A stretch of 64,000 nt of DNA from Cephalopachus bancanus (Eukaryota > Chordata > Mammalia > Primates > Tarsiidae). Positions within the stretch are counted from its first letter, which is position 1, and each line of letters starts with the position of its first letter. Position numbers and translations under genes: made by a program. The stretch lies in assembly GCA_027257055.1 (NCBI GenBank), contig JAPVLO010000277.1:3410001-3474000 (forward strand), read 5' to 3'. The notes below the pieces were generated by a model. That model saw only the letters and a program-made list of their open reading frames with translations. It did not search any database and was not told the DNA's origin. Positions 1-11,749 of this stretch are shown here, in pieces.

Positions 1-95
1 TCACCTGAGCATAGGCAGTCGAGGCTGCGGTGTCATGATCATGCCACTGCACTCCAGCCTGAGTGACAGAGTAAGATCTTGACTCAAAAAAAAAA
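1..95 (+). repeat. Alu right arm, cut by the window edge
   Basis: Right-arm sequence GTCGAGGCTGCGGTG through CACTGCACTCCAGCCTGAG to an A-tail and a short (AC)n. The left arm lies outside the window. Confidence 0.85.
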
Positions 96-117
96 TACAC
101 ACACACACATAAAACAC

Positions 118-655
118 AGAGGGTGACCAAAAAATGTATACACATTTTAAGAAAGGAAAAACTGTATTAAAATTGTAACAATATATATTGGTAACAAAAG
201 ATGAATACAAGTCACTCTTGACTTGACTTCTGCAATTACAAGAGGTGCTCAAAGTGGTTATTATTAGCATCCAGACACTTCTGATTACAACAAACTAAAA
301 GTAATACAGGCTGGGCTCACGCCTGTAGACCCAGCACTTTGGGAGATAGAGGCAAGAAGATTGCCTGAGCCTGTGGGTTCGAGACCAGCCTGGGCAACAT
401 GGCGAGACCTCATCTCTACAATAAATCAAAACATTAGCCGGGCATGGTGGTGCATGCCTGTAGTTCCAGATACTTAGAAGGCTGAGACAGAAGGCTCATC
501 AGAGCCCAGCAGGTCAAGTCTGTAGTGGCCGTGAACAGCATGCCACTACACTCCAGCCTGGGCAACAAATTGAGACTCCGACTCAAAAAATAAATAAATA
601 AAAGTAATACACAGACAACATCTCTTAAAATGTGTATACATTTTTTGGCACCCTG
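118..655. mobile_element. Non-autonomous DNA transposon with 30-bp TIRs, split by an Alu
   Basis: Positions 121-151 (GGGTGACCAAAAAATGTATA and on) are the near-perfect reverse complement of 624-655. Without the Alu at 309-599 the element is about 240 bp, a MITE-like size. TIR and core resemble old mammalian Tc1/mariner-type MITEs, but I cannot name the family with certainty. Confidence 0.7.
309..599 (+). mobile_element. Alu inserted in the TIR element
   Basis: Full-length dimeric Alu flanked by an exact 12-bp target-site duplication AAAAGTAATACA (297-308 and 600-611). It is younger than the DNA transposon it interrupts. Confidence 0.93.
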
Positions 656-904
656 GTATATATAGTTATATAATATATATAAATTTTATATATATATATA
701 ATTTCTGAAAAGGGAACAACACGGGACATACATATAGCTTGTGTTAGCATCATCTTTTCTCCTTTTACACCAAAAGGCAGCTAGATAAGCATGGAATATT
801 CTGAGTGCATACACAATGCTAGACTCATTAAGGATGTGTAAGAAAATGTCACTATCCTTGAAGAACATTACAATGCATAACTGATATGAGTACTAAACCT
901 CAGG

Positions 905-1375
905 GAGGTGAACGAAGTGTAATTTCAGAAAAAAGAGAGGACTGCATGGGTTAAGTAGAGGGGTCAAAGAAGTTAGGATGAAGACAACTGAGATAATCCC
1001 AATAAGTAGAAATTGGTAAGGCTGGGATGAACAGGTGAAAGGTATCCTAGGAACAACCAACAATCTGAATGCATCCAAGTAAGTGGGATTCTGGAAAAGG
1101 TAAGCAATGGGACTCCAATGGGGGCACACTGAATAGAAGATGGCTATTGAAAAAGGAGACTGGAGTCAGATTACAAGGAATTTCATTTCTTAGACAGTGG
1201 ATAACCATCAAAGAGATCTGATCAAGGGACGATGAACCCTAACTTTTAAAGGAGAAATGAAGAGGAAGAAGAACACATTGGAAGCTGAAATGAGGAAAGA
1301 TGCTTTTAACAGATCCCATAATTACAGTAACAAAAGGAAGGTCCATGGGATACAACAGATAATGAAGGTGTAAGT
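905..1375 (-). repeat. L2 LINE fossil
   Basis: Diverged match to antisense L2, for example GACAGTGGATAACCATCAAAG followed by an ATCTGATCAAGGG-like block. Boundaries are approximate. Confidence 0.5.
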
Positions 1376-1411
1376 ATATTTTCAACTCTTGCTTTCAAAA
1401 ACAGTAAATGA

Positions 1412-1470
1412 CATCCTGATGATAGCATCACAATGATGACATCACGATGATGACATCATGATGCCGACAA
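1412..1470. repeat. Short tandem GATGATGACATCA repeat
   Basis: Imperfect 14-base units repeated about three times; two copies carry TGACATCA (1437-1444, 1451-1458), one base from a CRE palindrome. Confidence 0.7.
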
Positions 1471-1539
1471 GTGAGGCAATGTGAAGCAATGCCGATCTGC
1501 TGAAGTTAATGTCAGGGAAGCTTACCAGTATTTTAGTAT

Positions 1540-1692
1540 TATAGTTCTCAAAACTAAATCACCTGAGCTTCTGGGTAAAATGTAAATTCTGTTTCAGCAG
1601 GTTTGGGGTGGTATTCAGTATTTTTCCAATTCTAACAAGCTCCCAAGAGATGCCAATACTATTGTTCCATGGACTATATTTTGAGAAGCAAG
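1540..1692 (+). mobile_element. MER5A (hAT-Charlie MITE)
   Basis: Collinear with MER5A: TTCTCAAAACTAAATCACCT, a CAGCAGGTTTGGGGTGG block, TCTAACAAGCTCCCAAGAGA and a terminal ACTATATTTTGAGAAGCAAG. Confidence 0.85.
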
Positions 1693-2318
1693 ATGCAAAA
1701 ACACATCATTCAGCTTCCCTTTCCAAAGAGGCAATACTATATCTAATGTACTATGTTTAACCCATTATGGTATATCTAATGTTTACAGATATGCCTAAAA
1801 TATACTTTGAAAAGATATTTTACTATGATTTGCATCAATGTTGGATGGGTTTCAAGGCTGCTACTTTAAAAGTCCAAGATGATTCAAGACTCAGGGTATT
1901 CAACATACTAAGAAGTACTGCCACTTGAAAAAAAAATCAACTTTGTAATGCTATTCTATAACACTATAATTTTATCTTTTTTTCCTTAGGATGGCAAGCT
2001 AGAGGATACTATTGTTTCTAGTCATGGAGGCTGAAGTATAAATACTAAGAGACAACATCCATCTATTAATGGTTCACATCAGTGCGTTTCAGCAAAACCT
2101 GCTTAACTTGCCTTTTATAGCTTTAAGCATCATAAACTTAGTCCTTGAAGATAAAGGTTAACAATTTATTTTAAATATTCTATTGAAAAACACCTAAAGA
2201 CTACAACAATTAAATTCACACTGTCCTTTGGTATATGACTTCCATATAGGACATGTCTTTAATTAAAGTCTTTTGCCATGAACAGAAGTGTCATTTATAA
2301 AATATATTACTAGTGTAA

Positions 2319-2590
2319 GCCAGGCTCGGTAGCTCAGCCTGTAATCCCGCGCCTCTGGGAGGCTGAGGTGAGTGGATTGCCTGAGCCCGTGGGTTCGAGA
2401 CCCGCCTGGGCAGCAAGACCTCACCTCTACAATAAATCAAAAAATCAGCCGGGCATGGTAGCGCATGCCTGTAATTCCAGTTACTCGGAAGGCTGAGGCG
2501 GAAGGATTGCCGGAGCCCGGCAGGTGGAGGCTGCGGTGGCCGGCAGCGGCCACTGCACTCCAGTCTGGGCGACAGAGTGAGACTCCAACT

Positions 2591-2641
<51 letters not shown>

Positions 2642-2646
2642 TATAC
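2319..2646 (+). mobile_element. Alu, lineage-specific type, with long A-tail and (TA)n
   Basis: Full-length, followed by about 33 A and a (TA)n. Exact target-site duplication ACTAGTGTAA at 2309-2318 and 2652-2661. Confidence 0.95.
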
Positions 2647-2963
2647 ACATAACTAGTGTAACATATTACACGCACACATTAGAAAAGATTGGTTGACCTT
2701 AGATACTTGGTGTGAAATTTAAGACTTAAAATTTGAAGTTTCATTTTTAACAAAATTAATAGTCAATAACAACCTTTTAGGTAAATTAGATTCACTATGT
2801 ATCAATGCCTAGAGAACAGAAATAATATCTTAAAATTGGAAGGTCCTTTTGAATATCAGATCCAAGCATTTCACTGTAAAAATCCGATAACTGAGGCACA
2901 GAGGCTAAAAAGTCCAGTTTGCATAGCCTGCTAGTAGAATGTTGATAAAAGGAGGGGAAAATT

Positions 2964-2966
<3 letters not shown>

Positions 2967-3009
<43 letters not shown>
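2967..3009. repeat. (CA)n microsatellite
   Basis: About 21 uninterrupted AC units, likely length-polymorphic. Confidence 0.97.
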
Positions 3010-3013
<4 letters not shown>

Positions 3014-3767
3014 ATACAACAATGGAGCGACTGCAAGATGTAGTCGAAAGAATAGCTGGTTCCTCCAATGACTAAGGCACAATTAATATTTAAGGGTTTT
3101 ATAAATTATTGAGATCCAAGAAAGGAAGCCCACGTATTAACAAAAAAAAGACATACTGCCCCCAAATTTAAGAACTTCATAAAAAATGCAATCTGAATAG
3201 AGAATAACACATATACACCACATACTAAGGATGGGGCTTGGGTGGGGGTGGATAATGCGATGGGATATAAAGAACAAAGAGAAGACAATGGTGACGCTTA
3301 TCTTCTCAGTATGTTTTGAGGAAAGCTTTGACATACAGAAAAGAAGTTAAAAAAATATAACTTTCCTTACCCTCACGAATCATTTTTTAACTGGTAAAAT
3401 CAAAGACTATATTTGGAGGACTACAGAGCTTTTAAAAATACGTAATGTAGATAGCTACTTAATGTGCATGTGTCAAAAGCTCTGTTACAATTAAAAGAAA
3501 ACTAGAGAAATCTTTTTAAGTCATAAAGTAGGGTATTTTGTTCTTATTACAAATGCTATAAAACTTACTAGGCACAAGTTAAAAAAAAAATCACTGGAGA
3601 AGTTAGGTAATATCAGAGACAATGGGTTTTAAATCACAGGCATACATTATTATGCCTAAGTTGACAGATCTGCACTGCAATGCAGAAATGCAAGCAATAT
3701 TCCAACATCTGCACCAGAAGGCAGAGATCAGACACGATTCCAGAATAAAGGGCTCTTCGGCTCTTAC

Positions 3768-3853
3768 CTGTTACCTGTGCAACAACTGCTTGGGAAATCC
3801 TCCGATTGGCAAGAAAGGCTTTGATTTCCTCTTTTATCACACTGCTGTCCCTC
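3768..3853 (-). CDS. HMBOX1: HMBOX1 coding part 3: start of POU-specific-like domain
   Basis: An 86-base exon: one base completing Arg167, 28 codons, and one base of Gly196. It encodes RDSSVIKEEIKAFLANRRIS, then QAVVAQVT, matching HMBOX1 directly after VEELMR. The acceptor is TTTTTGTTAG before 3853; the donor is ACAG|GTAAGAG at 3768/3767. The helix-turn-helix of the POU-specific-like domain begins here (RRISQAVVAQVTG); its second half and the homeodomain that contacts telomeric DNA lie on exons beyond the window start. The intron upstream is 7.9 kb and contains the candidate cassette exon at 4100-4213. Confidence 0.96.
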
Positions 3854-4099
3854 CTAACAAAAACAGAAGACAAGACCAACAATGTATGTTGAAGGTAGAA
3901 ATCCTCATCTTTGCAAAAAGAAAGGTGAAGCAGAGAGGTGGGGAGAACACAGAAAGAAAGGACATAAAAATAAAAGGTAAACAGACCAAACTTATGTGAA
4001 AATATGAAACTACAAGAAACACCAAATATTCAAATTCTAAAACATCACACCATCAGACAGACGCTTTAGTGAAGACCACAGTAGATATAAGTCTCATAC

Positions 4100-4213
4100 C
4101 AGAGGACGGTTAATCGCATGCTCTGTATAATTCACATTAGGAACAAGGCTGTCATATGGTATATACAAAGTTTCATTACTGGGGAAGGAATCTATCTTAC
4201 ACAGACAGAAATC
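4100..4213 (-). other. Candidate cassette exon inside an HMBOX1 intron
   Basis: On the minus strand a 114-base block has all the marks of an exon: branch-like ACTGAT, a long T-rich tract ending TTTTTCTAG before 4213, and donor CTG|GTATGAG after 4100 (G at +5). Spliced after the 11750 donor (phase 2) it reads R-ISVCVR-stop, so inclusion would end HMBOX1 soon after residue 167 and probably trigger decay. In a different frame all 38 codons are open (DFCLCKIDSFPSNETLYIPY, then DSLVPN and on), but that needs phase-0 entry, which HMBOX1 does not offer. I do not recognise this peptide. It may be a poison exon, an exon of another transcript, or a chance match. Confidence 0.45.
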
Positions 4214-4684
4214 CTAGAAAAATAAAAAACAACAACAACAAACATCAGTTGTGAGTAGATTGTGGGTTCACATGTTAACTACACAACTGCATAAATAATG
4301 TTCCTTTGAAAAGCTTTAAAATGGTAAGGGAAAAGAAAACATCCTCACTCTCACAACTGTAAAAATATGAGCCATGTTAAGCAAGACCTTGTCCTTTATC
4401 CTGCCTTCTTTTTCCTGTGTAAACAAAAAAATCCACTTTAAGTAGGATAGGTTGAATACAACATTTTAATATTAAAAAGATATTCAATATTTCCTATTAC
4501 ATATAAGGATACTTCATCCTAAAAACTACACTACATTCTGTGTCCTTGGGGCTACATTATAGATCCAATTTTTCCTCCACTAAGATGCCTGCTAATAATT
4601 TTTGCTTATTTAAAACCCAACAAATTTTCATAAGACCATAAACATTCAAGAGAATGACAATGAGTGGCAAGGCCTCTATTTCTT

Positions 4685-4967
4685 CTTTTTTTTTTGAGTT
4701 GGAGTCTCACTCACCCAGACTGGAGTGCAGTGGCACTCCCGGCCACCGCAGCCTCGACCTGCTGGGCTCCGGCGATCCTTCCGCCTCAGCCTTCCAAGTA
4801 GCTGGAACTACAGGCGTGCGCTACCACACCCGGCTGATTTTTCATTTATTGTAGAGATGAGGTCTCGCCAAGTTGCCCAGGCGGGTCTCGAACTCGTGGG
4901 CTCAGGCAATCCACTCACCTCAGCCTCCCAAGGCGTGGGATTACAGGCTGAGCCACCGAGCCCGGCT
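4685..4967 (-). mobile_element. Alu, lineage-specific type
   Basis: Full-length antisense copy. Target-site duplication G(G/A)CCTCTATTTCTT at 4671-4684 and 4968-4981. Confidence 0.95.
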
Positions 4968-5140
4968 GACCTCTATTTCTTGATCAGAATAGAACACTTA
5001 AACAAAATTTATGCTCACACCCTTAAAACGGACCAATTTCTCTTTTAAGTCTTTATCTCCAGAAGTATTGCATAAATAGAGCACTGTTTTCTGTTCAAAC
5101 TCAAAAGTAACACACAATTATGGTAACTTATTATCTAACA

Positions 5141-5514
5141 TAGAGGTCAGCAAATTATGGTTCATAGGCTAACTCTGGCCTGCCACCTGTTTTTATACAA
5201 CCTGTAAGCTAAGAACTGTTTTCACAGATGGACATTTGCAATCTACTTGCTGAAAGGGAATGCTAACACTAAGCAAGAAGCAAGCAAAATATTATCACTC
5301 CTCTCCAAAATTTCAATCTTCTCATGAGTAGGATTGTCTTTTTTAAAAATTGCACTTATTTATTATTACTCTACATTAAACTGTCAATAAAAATTTGTGG
5401 CCATTTGTTTTTGCTCTTGTATATAAGTATCTATACTATATCCACAATTTTGCTTCTTGACCACAAAGTCAAAAATGTTTACTATCTAGCCCTTTACAGA
5501 CTTGCTGACCCCTG
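5141..5514. mobile_element. hAT-like DNA transposon remnant with TIRs
   Basis: Starts TAGAGGTCAGCAAATTATGG and ends TTGCTGACCCCTG, an imperfect inverted repeat typical of the mammalian family whose ends read GGCAAACTACGGCCC. Possible 8-bp duplication ATCTAACA / ATCTGAGA. Short blocks such as TTACTATCTAGCCCTTTACA match the consensus 3' part. Confidence 0.75.
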
Positions 5515-7639
5515 ATCTGAGACAAAGGAATCACAAAACCCTAACAAATCATTTTGTGAAGTACCACGAATTTTATGGGGGCTCATGAATCTCTGCACAT
5601 TATTTGAAAAAGCTATTCTATCAAAAAAGAATCAGTTGTCAATTAACTAAGATCAAGCATTTTAGTCCCATGATGAAGAGGGATTATACACTCTGTTGGT
5701 GGATTCTATGCCTCCTTTGGGGAATTCTGAAAAAATAAATAAATAAAAAGGTGACAGTTTTGAGTTTTCAGTCTGTAGCTCTACAGTATATTACTGATCT
5801 ATTAGTTGGAAATGCTAATCAGAAAGATTCCTAAAGGAAAAAAATAATCAGCTACCTAATGAAATATTTAAAATTCTTCATACTCATCTAGATTCTGATC
5901 TAGATACTGGCAAGATTCCTCCTAAAACACTTATCTATATTTGAAATATTTCTTTGAAAAATATGCATTATGTTATTTAAAAATTGTACATATAAAAGAA
6001 AAAGGCACCAGCAATATATTTTAAAGTTAAAATAATTGCTGATTAAAATACAGGTGACGTAGAGCAAAGAGGAATCATTAGTGGGCAAGAGATAACTTCA
6101 GCAGCATCTATTTCAATTGGCTTATAAAAAACAACCAACTCATTTGGCTTTTCATGTAACTACAAAACTAATCTGAAAATTTTTAAATAAAGTATTGCAT
6201 TTCAATACATAGAATGATCTGCAAAAATGAAACTGAATTTAGGAGAATATTTATTCAGGTGAAATTTTAAAATATGCTTTTGTGAGAAAAAATGATTAAA
6301 TGGCATTTTTTTGACTACTGATTGAAGTTTAAATCAAATTATTTTAAATCAAATTCATCTAGAGTAGACACTAAATCATATAGAGGGGAAAACACTCAAT
6401 TATTCCAATAGGAAATATCCAGTTTATATATTATTCACAGCTTTGCAGCATCATATTATTAAGGTCTGCATAAGATAGAAGGAATCCCCAAAGTCTGCAA
6501 AACAGCAGTAATTCACTCACCCTCTCATAGACTACATTTTTAGATATTTGGCAAGTTTCTAAGTACCTATAATGAGTTAAAAATAAAAAAACTCTTCATT
6601 GCCTCATCAGAGAAAAGTTTTTTCAAGAGAAAACTGTAAGACTTACAAGATAGGAGTATATGTGGAAAAGTGACTTAACAAAACTACTCTGGTTTCATCA
6701 TCTGGTAAAATGAGAACATTAATACCCCTTTTCACATGGCTTTTAAATTTTTTCTCCAAGCAGTGAAATTAAATATTAAATGTGTATACATGCTTGTGTG
6801 TGTAACATATAAAATAAAAAATTCTGCAACGTAACAATGTTTTAGTTGTAAAAATACTACACAACCACTATCCACTATTTTATAAAACTTCAGAAAAGAG
6901 CCCAAGAAAAGAAACAAATGGTCTTCTATAACTATATAAGACTGAAATAAATATCTGTAACAGGTACTTTAAGGTGCCATGAGAAAAGTTCTATAAAGTC
7001 AATTTAGACATAAGCAATGATGCGTCATTTAGTTGGTTTTACCCGGTATTTTCAAATTAGTAACAGCACTCAATTTTCATTGTGTTCAATTCTCTTATTT
7101 TAAAAAGTCCCCTTCTACTAGGTTAGCTTTGTTCTTTAAACTTTCATCTATTCCCCCTCATTTTCCTCTCATTCAGCTTCTTGAAGACCTGCCTCTCCTA
7201 CAGCTCTCATTGCACCCTGTGAAATCACCAGTTTGTTAATGTGAAAACTTCATTATTCCAAATCTAATTTTCTCATCTTCTCTTAACCTTACTTCCTCTC
7301 TCCCTTTGCAATTAGACAACCTCCTCAAAAAGAACGAATCCCCTCTTCCTCCCTTCTCTTATAAAATTCCATACTCTTCAAGATTTCCAACCCTCAACTC
7401 TTGCTGAACTAAGTGAAGAGTAGGCTGACCTTTTCTTTAGCTTTCTTCCAAGGTAAGTCACCACCTGATTTGCATCTAACCACTTGAGGTCCATGTTATG
7501 TATTCTACTACCTTTTCGAATCATTGCCAAACTAGATTAATCTGGGTAATTTCCATATCAGGATGAAATTCTTCCTTTCCACTCTCCATTGCCATTATTT
7601 TTATAACGTGCTAAACTTTCCACTGTTAACTATAGACCT

Positions 7640-7955
7640 TTCTTAATACCTGGATTAATTCATCAGAAATGTCTTTTTGAGGAATCACCTTTTATTAAGA
7701 CACAATTTAACTGTCATCTACTCAGAGATGTTCTTCCTGATCGTCACAGCTAAAAAGGACCCCTTCTTCCAATGGCTAACTTTAACATTTCAATTATAGT
7801 ACTCAAATGCTATTACAAGGTATTTTGTATTACAGTTGTTCATAATCTTGTCTTATCTCTCCCACTACCCTGTAAAGTCCTTTAGCATAAAGATTGTGCC
7901 TTATTCATTGTGGAGTTTGCATATAATAGGACTTAATTTGTTCAATGAATGAACA
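7640..7955 (+). repeat. L2 LINE 3' end
   Basis: Matches the L2 tail: a CTCCCACTACCCTGTAAAG block, then TTAGCATAAAGATTGTGCCT, ending TTCAATGAATGAA. Confidence 0.7.
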
Positions 7956-9449
7956 AATCTGTAGTTGAAGATAAAAGGTTATAAAAAAGAAAACCTGATC
8001 GAGATAATTTATAAAACAGCTTTAAATTTATATGCTGAAATATATTTAACCTTCCCAAATCAGAAAGGAATTATTTATCATAGCTCAACATAACACTGCT
8101 TCCTTTTCTAGAACAAAGAACACTAACAACCACATGTTTAAAAATGATATACTTTAAAATCTTCCATATTTTCTGCACATTCTTTAGGCCCTCTTAAAGG
8201 TAGTTATCTATCTCAAAGACTTCCAGAGATAAAACAATACTTACCAAGATAGATTATTTCACAGTTGGAAAAATACAATTACATACAAATTTCTTTCATG
8301 CTTGAATAAAAATCTACTCCCATAAATTTCCACCCAAGGAAAAAAAGCAAAGCATAAATTTAAAAATTTAAAAGATAACTCAGAAAGAAAAGCTACTACA
8401 TATGTACCAACAACGTGGATATTATGACCATTTCATTTTATTATCTATAGAACACAGATATCCTACCAATACAAGTAAATATTCTATTGTTAGACCTATA
8501 GATAACCAACTTGGAAGAAAGTCTCAAAATTTTGCACAAAATACTAACATACTCATAAAATTTAGTACATGGGTAGATAAAAATAACATCTTTAATATAT
8601 AGCATCATTTACTAATTCTGATAAGCCTCATTTGAATTGTTATTTCATAATATATACATAATAAAACCGATACACTTTAGATGTATGCTATCATATTAGC
8701 TGATGTGTATATACGCAAAACCCCCTATAACATATATTAATAGATGCATTTTTAAAAATATGAAAATGTGAAATAGGCCTGTATTCTTAGCCTTGAAGAA
8801 CTTCCTAAAATGCTATATTCAATAAACTGTTGAGAATTCACATGTTAGTTTGCCTTTAAAAAAAAAATCATTTAACTCAAAAATGGAAAAAGTGGCAGTT
8901 ATTTTCTCACTATTTCTTAACAAGTTGATCAGGTATATCGTTATAACTTGCTGAAGTTCTGTAAAAAATTGCCCATCATGTACCTTGAAATTAAAAGGTT
9001 AAATTTGTAGAGTCAATAAATTATGAGATGTTATTCAAATATCTTATGTTTGAGAGCTCTGGAGGTTGAGGAATGTGAGCAAACACGAGAAAAGAGGCAG
9101 GAAGGCATTCAGATACCCATGCTCCCTACCAGAGACCACCAGTTCCACCCCACTAGAATATGAGCATAGTGCTGAGTGATCGGCAAGGGCAGTACCTCCC
9201 CAAGTGGGCACTGAATACTCAAAAAAGGTTCAATGCTCAAACAATCTCGCTCACTTTCACCAAATAAAAGTTTATGGTTAGTAAGTCGTTGATTTGGAAT
9301 AGCAAATATTGGGGCGGACAGTGGCAAGTCCATTAAGGCCATTCATACTTTGTCTTGAGTTATACTAACCACCTTTCCTGAGTTTTTAAAAAATCTATAG
9401 AACATGAAAATTTACAGAGGTAACACATACTAGCAACATATAATAAAAA

Positions 9450-9597
9450 CACGGGCTATAATTTAGGCTCTGCCACTTAACATTTAAGTTTTGGGTAAAT
9501 TATTTAACTTTTGTGAATCTTAGTTTCTCTAATCAACCCTACAGCATGGTTGTAAGGATTACAAGTGAGAACATCTTTCAATAAACTTTCCCCTCTG
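9450..9597 (+). repeat. MIR SINE
   Basis: MIR core order is visible: CTCTGCCACTTAACATTTAA, GGTAAATTATTTAACTTTTG, then GTTGTAAGGATTACAAGTGA. Confidence 0.8.
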
Positions 9598-10999
9598 GCC
9601 TACGGTGGGTGTTATCATCTGCACACTTGAGAAAAGTAAGGGGGGCACCCTGTCAGGAAGCCAGAGTGCAGGAGTGGAAGGGCGAGTCATGGCAGAGGAC
9701 CAGAGAGAGCTAGAGGGCCGACTGGGAACCCCTAGCTGACCAAAGAACCCCAGAGAAGCAATTCTAAGAAAGAAGCAGAGAAAGGGAAGAAGATCAACTG
9801 TGCTAATGATGTGACACGTAGAAGTATGTAAATTAATTTGATAATAAACTGTATATATTTCATGTGAGCCTTGAAGGGTGTAATCATGGAATTTAATTAC
9901 AAATCCTAGTCACTACTAAATAGGCTTTCGGGTTATTTTGAGGATATAGTTGAATTAAAACATTATGCTGACCTATGAGTTGAAAGTCAAATTTTTAGAA
10001 CTTAGTCTGGTCAGTCTTCTGGAGACTTCTGTTAAAAAGAAGATTTTCCCACACTTCTAATTAGTCTTATACACATTTAGGAATAAGCTGTTATGTCAAA
10101 AGCTTATCAAAACTGATTAACAGCACCAACTACAAAAAACAGGCTAGCATCCTTTTTTAAGGGATGATATCTTCCCTATTCAGAATAATTAAAAGCTAAT
10201 CTTGCTATATTTCAAAGAGTGAAGTAACTTTCATTTGCCCAGATAGTTGTCCCCTCTTAATCTTAACAGTGTTAAATTCAAAAGTAACATCTGGACTTTG
10301 GTCACCTGCTTTAACAAGTGAAAACGAATTCAAAGCCAAATTGATCACTTACATTTTTAAGATTTAAAAGCTTATTAATGGTGACTGTGACTGCTGTATG
10401 AACCTATCATTGCAGATATTACACTGGAATCTAGATACAATAGTCCATGTAGCTCAGAATTTCATTTAATGCAGTTCTACCCTAAAAATAAGTTCAGGAC
10501 AGGTCATTTGTTTAGGATATTTCATCACTGTGGTACTACTGGATGAATTTTCCTTGTGGCAATATTAAGTCATCATTATTCTATCTTGAAATTTTAAAAT
10601 CTTAAGGGAGGAATTCTAATGATAATTACAGGTCTCGTTTTTATCTCTGACAAATTCTTGCTGCCGTTTCATTATCTACTGTAACTAATTCATTGGCAGG
10701 CTCTCTACAGTAGTGAAAATCTACTGAAAACAACGCTTTTATCAACTCTATTCCTAAAGACGTGTAAAAACTTGTTAATTCCAACAAACGTAACTCTAAA
10801 CTATTTAGTATAGAACTCGAAGTCATCCAAAGTCTAGATTGTCTCCTAATATATTATTCTTATTACCAAAGTCTAAACATCTGTAATCTTGATCAGTCTA
10901 AAGGCATGCCTTGCTTTTCTTACCCTCTACTATTCCCTTAGCTTTAAGTAAAGTTCCTGTATTTCAAAACAAAGGCTCTTCTTTAAGATTTAGGTCAGA

Positions 11000-11095
11000 T
11001 TCACCCATTCATTTAGCATATTAGCCCCTTACAATAAGTTCTAAATCCTGGAGGCAAAACAGTGGAAAACACACGGTTGTGACCCTCCAAATGTC
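11000..11095 (-). repeat. L2 fragment
   Basis: Antisense L2 pattern: CATTCATTTAGC, then TAAATCCTGGAGGCAAAACA and GTGGAAAACA. Confidence 0.5.
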
Positions 11096-11194
11096 CCAGG
11101 TCTGGTGTGATGCCATTCCTAGTTATCTATGTTAAAAGTGGACTTCTTTTTACAGTTTCTAAAACATTAAGTGCTTACTTCTATCTTATTATAG

Positions 11195-11247
11195 ATTACA
11201 TGTGTGTGTGCGCGTGCACATGCGCATGTGTGTGTATACATGTGTGT
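11195..11247. repeat. Alternating purine-pyrimidine (TG)n-type tract
   Basis: GTGTGTGTGCGCGTGCACAT followed by GCGCATGTGTGTGTATACAT; nearly strict alternation with CG steps, the classic Z-DNA-prone composition. Confidence 0.85.
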
Positions 11248-11274
11248 AGCATCTCCTGCTAAAATTAGAGCTTT

Positions 11275-11352
11275 AGTTTCTTAGGGGCAGAAATTATGTC
11301 TATTTTCCTTCCTAAAAAACACTTTCTATAGAATAGGTGCCCAATATTAGTT
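11275..11352 (+). repeat. L2 3' end fragment
   Basis: TAGGGGCAGAAATTATGTCT, then ATAGAATAGGTGCCCAATAT, matching the L2 terminal segment. Confidence 0.5.
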
Positions 11353-11749
11353 TTTTTATTGGAATGCTGGAGAGAAAAAATTAAGAGTGCACATATTCTG
11401 TATCAAGATAAAATTATCTTATCCCTTAAAAAAAGTACTTACAATAGATTTAAGGATTTAGAATGTTCTGTTAGACAGAAATTAGCTATTAGAGCCATGA
11501 AGAGAAGGCTACCCGATAAACAGAGAGAATGGAAAAGGCTTATCAAGTAGCAAAAAGAAAGGGCTGAGTAGAGAAGATAAAATTTAAATTAAAAACATAA
11601 AATGTCCATTTTTTTTCTTTCATCTCCAAAGGAGGGAGGGGGGAAAAATCATAGTTCTTGTAGGTAAGCAGCTGAAATACAGCTTATTACTTAAAAACAC
11701 TCTAAGAACACAGACATTTTGGGGACTCTGTATAAGCAAAGTAACTAAC

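Larger units (their letters stand above)
1..3767 (-). other. HMBOX1: HMBOX1 intron downstream of coding part 3 (partial)
   Basis: Starts at the GTAAGAG donor (3767) and runs off the window. The next expected HMBOX1 exon, beginning ISQSRISHW, is not found here. The segment holds three Alus, a split TIR element, an L2 fossil and a MER5A, listed separately; 1693-2300 and 3010-3767 show nothing recognisable. Confidence 0.9.
3854..11749 (-). other. HMBOX1: HMBOX1 intron between coding parts 2 and 3
   Basis: 7,896-base GT-AG intron, phase 2. It contains the candidate cassette exon, one Alu near its 3' end (4685-4967), a hAT-like element (5141-5514), L2 and MIR fossils (7640-7955, 9450-9597, 11000-11352) and an alternating purine-pyrimidine tract (11195-11247). 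From 5515 to 7640, 7956 to 9450 and 9600 to 11000 I see AT-rich sequence with no recognisable gene or repeat. Confidence 0.93.

Noticed and set aside
2291..2675. Open frames of 60-119 codons over the Alu at 2319
   Set aside because: They are reading frames through Alu and its poly-T/(TA)n tail; the same peptides recur at every Alu in the window.
3622..3999. 125-codon plus-strand frame
   Set aside because: It is the complement of an HMBOX1 exon plus intron; the minus-strand reading with splice sites explains the conservation.
11620..11749. Continuation of the HMBOX1 frame past 11750
   Set aside because: The frame stays open for 43 codons, but the donor GTTAGT and the correct phase into 3853 show the exon ends at 11750.
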